From positions 1-42,291 of the forward strand of contig CAYOEZ010000012.1 in the NCBI GenBank assembly GCA_964402955.1: a stretch of 42,291 nt of DNA. The letters are read 5' to 3'. Positions 39,218-42,291 of the stretch are shown one piece after another. The first letter of the stretch is position 1; every line of letters starts with the position of its first letter. This DNA is from CAYOEZ01 sp964402955. Lineage in GTDB: Bacteria > Chloroflexota > DTOL01 > DAOUCN01. The notes under the pieces are model-generated. The model was not told the origin of the DNA, did not search any database, and saw only the letters and a list, made by a program, of their open reading frames with translations. A program made the translations under genes and the position numbers.

Positions 39218-40441
39218 CTACGGTGTCGGTGTTGCGGTTGGCGTGGGCGCCGGCGTCGTCGGCTGGCGGTGCCACATAACAGTTACTTTCAGATCCTGGC
39301 GCAGAACGCGGCCGCTGCCATCGATGACCAACACGGAACCCGAGAAGGGACGGTTGAGCAACGACGTTGGCAGTGAGGCCACGCTCAGGGTAACGGGATA
39401 CGGCGTGTGCGGCAACATGGTGAACGGAGCCGCGCCTCCTGCCTGTGCGGTCAGGTAAGGGGTAATCATTCCCGTTACACGCAGAACAGCGTTCTCAACC
39501 GTGATGTTACTGGTCATGGTCACAATCTTCGTCGCGGCCTGACCGGCATCGAGGCGCAGGTTGACAACCGGCGGCCTCCAGGCAATGACGGGAGCTGCGG
39601 GCACGGGCGCCAGGAAAACGGTCACCGGCAGGTGGCGCGGGTAGACGCGGTGAACATCGAAGATCTCAACCAGACCAATGACAACCCGTCGCGCCGAGCC
39701 ACGCTCGATACCGGCCGTCTCATCCTCAAGCGCATCTGTTGCCAGCGGCTGGTGAGCGGTCATGACGAGGGTATACGTCACGCCTGGCGTCAGTGTAATG
39801 GGACCTGTCTCCGACAGATCGAGCACCCGATTGAGGGGCGGCGTGGGCCGGATGTGCGCGTTGGTGATGGTGACGCCAGTCGTGAACGAGACGGTCGTCG
39901 TCGTTCCAAGTACAGATGCTCCAGTCGGCGTGGCCGCATCAACCGCTAGCTTCACCTCGGCTGGCGTCCACCGGACAGGCGGTCGCGGGTTGCCACGCGA
40001 GATCGTCACAAGCAGCGGCAACTGATAAGACCGGCCTTGACCGACAACCTGAATGGCGCCCGCGATCACGGCCGCGGCATGGCTACTCGCATCGTCGGGC
40101 ATCGTTATGGTCAGGTTAACCGGGTATGGTTCGCCGGCAACAACCGGCAACGAGACAGGGGGGTCAACCTTCACGTAGCGATTGAGTGGGAAGCTAACAA
40201 CCAGGCTGGCTCGGGCAATGTTGATACTGCTCTTGAATGACGCGGTCGCGTGCTCCGTTTCGCCCGGGGCAACCGTCAGCGCCAACGCCGCCGGCGTCCA
40301 GGTGATGACAGTACGCTCCGCCACCGGTGTTCTTGCTGCGCGTACGGGGTCGGCCTCATCAGCCAGGGCCAATGGCGCTGCCGCTGTCACGCAGAAACTC
40401 AGCAGCAACAGCAAGGTCAAGATCGTCGAAAACCTTCGCAT
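39218..40441 (-). CDS. Secreted protein with three tandem unknown domains
   Basis: A 407-aa exported protein. A signal peptide (FSTILTLLLLLSFCVTAAAP) precedes three related beta-rich units that start ITWTPAALALTVAPGE, VRWTPAEVKLAVDAAT and IAWRPPVVNLRLDAGQ. Each has a run of alternating hydrophobic strands and an inner P.(L/T)N or PYL. turn. A Thr/Pro tail (TTPAPTPTATPTP) ends the protein. No family is recognised; immunoglobulin-like surface units are likely. ATG 40441 has AGGAGG seven bases upstream. It precedes the propeller gene on the same strand. Confidence 0.75.
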   Translation of the reverse strand: MRRFSTILTLLLLLSFCVTAAAPLALADEADPVRAARTPVAERTVITWTPAALALTVAPGETEHATASFKSSINIARASLVVSFPLNRYVKVDPPVSLPVVAGEPYPVNLTITMPDDASSHAAAVIAGAIQVVGQGRSYQLPLLVTISRGNPRPPVRWTPAEVKLAVDAATPTGASVLGTTTTVSFTTGVTITNAHIRPTPPLNRVLDLSETGPITLTPGVTYTLVMTAHQPLATDALEDETAGIERGSARRVVIGLVEIFDVHRVYPRHLPVTVFLAPVPAAPVIAWRPPVVNLRLDAGQAATKIVTMTSNITVENAVLRVTGMITPYLTAQAGGAAPFTMLPHTPYPVTLSVASLPTSLLNRPFSGSVLVIDGSGRVLRQDLKVTVMWHRQPTTPAPTPTATPTP

Positions 40442-40584
40442 CTCATATCCTCCTGGGCGAAGTAGCGCTGTCACATGCAGACAGCGTTCTGCCAGGTATA
40501 ACAAGCGGCAAGGCCATCGCGTTACGGGGACACTGCCCTTGCGTCCGGCTCAAGCAAGAAACTGCCCACATTTACGGTGGGGAT

Positions 40585-40658
40585 GTAGTGGCGCTGCTTG
40601 CTGCGCCAGACCCGCGCAATTGAGACGACACAGATAGCGCAGCAAGCAGCGCCACTAC
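40585..40658. repeat. Perfect 22-bp inverted repeat in a divergent intergenic region
   Basis: Arms 40585-40606 and 40637-40658 (core GTGGCGCTGCTTGCTGCGC) are fully complementary across a 30-base loop. They lie in the 406-base space between the two divergent genes (40442-40847). Apart from a promoter at 40712-40740 and a small stem GCTGTC/GACAGC near 40470-40490, the rest holds nothing I can name. Confidence 0.8.
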
Positions 40659-40711
40659 GTCGTTAGCGTCTATCACGAGACAACGGTGAACAGTTAATCA
40701 AGCAACTGCCG

Positions 40712-40740
40712 TTGCTAGCACTTGCCGAATGTGATACAAT
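40712..40740 (+). promoter_or_regulatory. Promoter of the GT2 gene
   Basis: TTGCTA at 40712-40717 and TACAAT at 40735-40740 with a 17-base spacer and TGA before the -10 (extended type). It rules out translation from the frame's first start at 40722. Confidence 0.6.
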
Positions 40741-40847
40741 ACCGTGCGTACACTCAACAAGCACCCTTGGTAGTGCATCTGCACCATACGTCAGGCCCAT
40801 TGACTGATGTGTCCGCATCCATACCGCCCCTTGCCATCGAGGAGCCA

Positions 40848-41777
40848 GTGTTGACCATCCGCTGCAGCGTTGGAGTCACAGCCTACAACGAAGAAGCCAA
40901 TATCGGTAAGCTCCTGGACCGCCTTGTTCACCAGGAGTTGCACACCGTCCAGATCACCGAAATCATCGTTGTCGCCAGTGGCTGCAAAGATCATACGTGT
41001 GAGATCGTTCAGGAATGGTGTCAGAAGGACCCGCGCGTGCGCATGCTCGTTCAGAACACACGTGAGGGCAAACCCGCGGCTGTGAACATGTTCATCCAGA
41101 ATGCAGTCGAAGATATCTGCGTTCTCGAAAGCGGCGACACGTTGCCGGGTATGGATACGATCGAGCACCTGGTTCTGCCATTCGCTGATCCACAGGTCGG
41201 CATGACCGGCGCGCAGAAGATACCGGTCAACACTCCCGACGATGTCGTGGGCTATCTGTCACACCTGCGCCTGCGCATGGAGCATGAGCTCTGTCTCGAG
41301 ATCCCTCGTCTGGGCGAGTTGGTAGCATTTCGCCGCGTCTTCGACACCATTCCTCCCGATGTCGCAATGGATGAGGCCTTTACCGAGGCGCTCATCGTCA
41401 AGCGCGGTATGGTGGTGCGTTATGCGTCTGATGCAAAAGTCTACAATATGGGGCCGACCACCGTTGGTGACTTCATCCGCCAGCGCCGGCGCAACTACGC
41501 CGGCCACCTGCACCTGAAAAAGAAGTATGGCTACAAGGTGTCCAGCCTCGACAGCACACGTGTCATCCGTATCGCATTAGACGAAGTATGGAAGGCCATC
41601 AGGGTCATCCTCTATCTTGTCTGGCTTGCTGCTCTCGAAGGCATCGCTCGCGTCTTGGGCGCCTACGATTACTACATCCGGGGCCGCAAGCACGTGGTAT
41701 GGGACATGGCCTGGACGACGAAGAAGGTCAACATCGAACCCACGGACTCCACATCAAAAGGGGATAGCACATCTTGA
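40848..41777 (+). CDS. Glycosyltransferase family 2, membrane-associated
   Basis: A roughly 309-aa GT-A enzyme. It has CSVGVTAYNEEANIGKLLD, IIVVASGCKDHTCEI, NTREGKPAAVNMF, the metal-site position VLESGDTLP (DxD replaced by ESGD), the base region AMDEAFTE and RQRRRN. A hydrophobic helix pair near residues 250-290 (IRVILYLVWLAALEG) anchors it. The start is uncertain: GTG 40848 or TTG 40851, both after GAGGAG (40839-40844); earlier GTGs at 40773 and 40809 remain possible. Its stop overlaps the next gene's start, so a lipid-linked sugar or glycolipid pathway with that flippase-like protein is likely. Confidence 0.82.
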   Translation: MLTIRCSVGVTAYNEEANIGKLLDRLVHQELHTVQITEIIVVASGCKDHTCEIVQEWCQKDPRVRMLVQNTREGKPAAVNMFIQNAVEDICVLESGDTLPGMDTIEHLVLPFADPQVGMTGAQKIPVNTPDDVVGYLSHLRLRMEHELCLEIPRLGELVAFRRVFDTIPPDVAMDEAFTEALIVKRGMVVRYASDAKVYNMGPTTVGDFIRQRRRNYAGHLHLKKKYGYKVSSLDSTRVIRIALDEVWKAIRVILYLVWLAALEGIARVLGAYDYYIRGRKHVVWDMAWTTKKVNIEPTDSTSKGDSTS

Positions 41778-42291
41778 GAAGTCATTTGATGAATGTTCTG
41801 AAGATCACGGTCAGCGCCGGCCTGATCATCATTCTCCTGCGCGGCGTTCACCTGGGGGACATGGCCGATCTCATCGCCGGCGCTAATTGGCTGCTTCTCC
41901 TGTTCGCTCTGCTCCTCTATGTGGCAGCAATCACCGCCGGTAACCTCAAGTGGAGTATCATTCTGCGCGCCCAGGGCATCAGCGTCCCCTTCTTCGACCT
42001 CCTGTCATACACCTTCGCCGGCCTCTTCTTCGGCAACGTGCTGCCGACGAACGTAGGCGGCGATCTGGTGCGCGCCTACGACCTGGCCCGCCACACCAAT
42101 TATGTCGAGCAGTCAGCCATTTCGGTGTTGATTGACCGGCTGGTCGGGCTGACGGCGTTTCTTGCTGCGGCTGTGCTGATGGCCGTCCTGGCAGCTCTCA
42201 CCCTGACCGCAAGCGCAGATATGGAACACATTGTTTTGGCCAATGGGGTCGTTTTCGCTCTCCTTATCGCCCCCTTCACTCTGCTCTTGAA
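41774..42291 (+). CDS. UPF0104/LPG synthase TM-like flippase family protein (3' end outside window)
   Basis: About 172 codons of a polytopic membrane protein of the lysylphosphatidylglycerol-synthase TM/AglD family. The marker FGNVLPTNVGGDLVRAYDLA and ISVLIDRLVGL follow helices near residues 30-50 and 60-85. TTG 41774 overlaps the GT2 stop (TTGA), with AAGGGG about ten bases upstream; ATG 41789 is an alternative. The gene is cut by the window end. Members flip or transfer lipids and lipid-linked sugars and often sit beside GT2 genes, as here. Confidence 0.85.
   Translation, partial: MRSHLMNVLKITVSAGLIIILLRGVHLGDMADLIAGANWLLLLFALLLYVAAITAGNLKWSIILRAQGISVPFFDLLSYTFAGLFFGNVLPTNVGGDLVRAYDLARHTNYVEQSAISVLIDRLVGLTAFLAAAVLMAVLAALTLTASADMEHIVLANGVVFALLIAPFTLLL

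Overview
The window looks like a draft scaffold from an uncultured Chloroflexota bacterium (Anaerolineae/Caldilineae-like, an inference). Pointers are the high GC content, Thr/Pro-rich linkers after lipobox or signal sequences, a C-terminal tail of the form IFLPVIVGG, encoded CCA on the tRNA, and short 'CACCGCAGAGACGCAGAG' repeats. A run of ten Ns at 35196-35205 marks a scaffold gap, so this is assembled sequence and not a finished genome.

Region 1 (1-3034, minus) encodes a heterodimeric ABC exporter pair. It diverges from region 2 (3154-7753, plus), a sugar-acid cluster: a TIM-barrel isomerase, an MFS transporter, a lactonase and an enolase-superfamily sugar-acid dehydratase. Region 3 (7754-9982) carries msrA, a 146-bp palindromic mobile-like element and a pentapeptide-repeat protein. 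Region 4 (10003-15651) is a second sugar operon: a broken lacI behind an intact promoter and operator, a DapA/KDG-aldolase-like enzyme, a Tat lipoprotein sugar-binding protein and two ABC permeases. It is followed by a gatB fragment fused to the end of an unrelated gene, then a strong terminator. Together regions 2 and 4 give uptake, lactone hydrolysis, dehydration and aldol cleavage of a sugar acid; no sugar dehydrogenase and no transporter ATPase are present here.

Region 5 (15660-19150) is an accessory zone: two decayed small membrane-protein genes, a lipoprotein, a 74-aa orphan, and a tight three-gene cassette of unknown function behind its own strong promoter. tRNA-Arg(CCG) and an RNase T2 follow.

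Region 6 (20175-33348, minus) is a cell-surface glycan locus read mainly from one promoter at 33348: a secreted propeller protein, an alkaline-phosphatase-superfamily enzyme, a methyltransferase, two GT39-like membrane glycosyltransferases (one frameshifted), a fused GT2-GT4 protein, a Rossmann-like protein, a GT2 and a foldase lipoprotein. Region 7 (33362-36655, minus) is a Fur-family-controlled cobalt/nickel ECF transporter, fur-cbiM-cbiQ-cbiO, with a His-rich tail on the ATPase. Region 8 has a lone moxR, the second 146-bp element copy (inverted, 144/146 identical), two secreted proteins on minus, and on plus a GT2 plus a partial UPF0104-type flippase-like protein.

Consensus-like promoters (TTGACA-N17-TATAAT and extended -10 TGGTATAAT) are unusually easy to see in many intergenic spaces. 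No CRISPR array, rRNA or prophage module was found.
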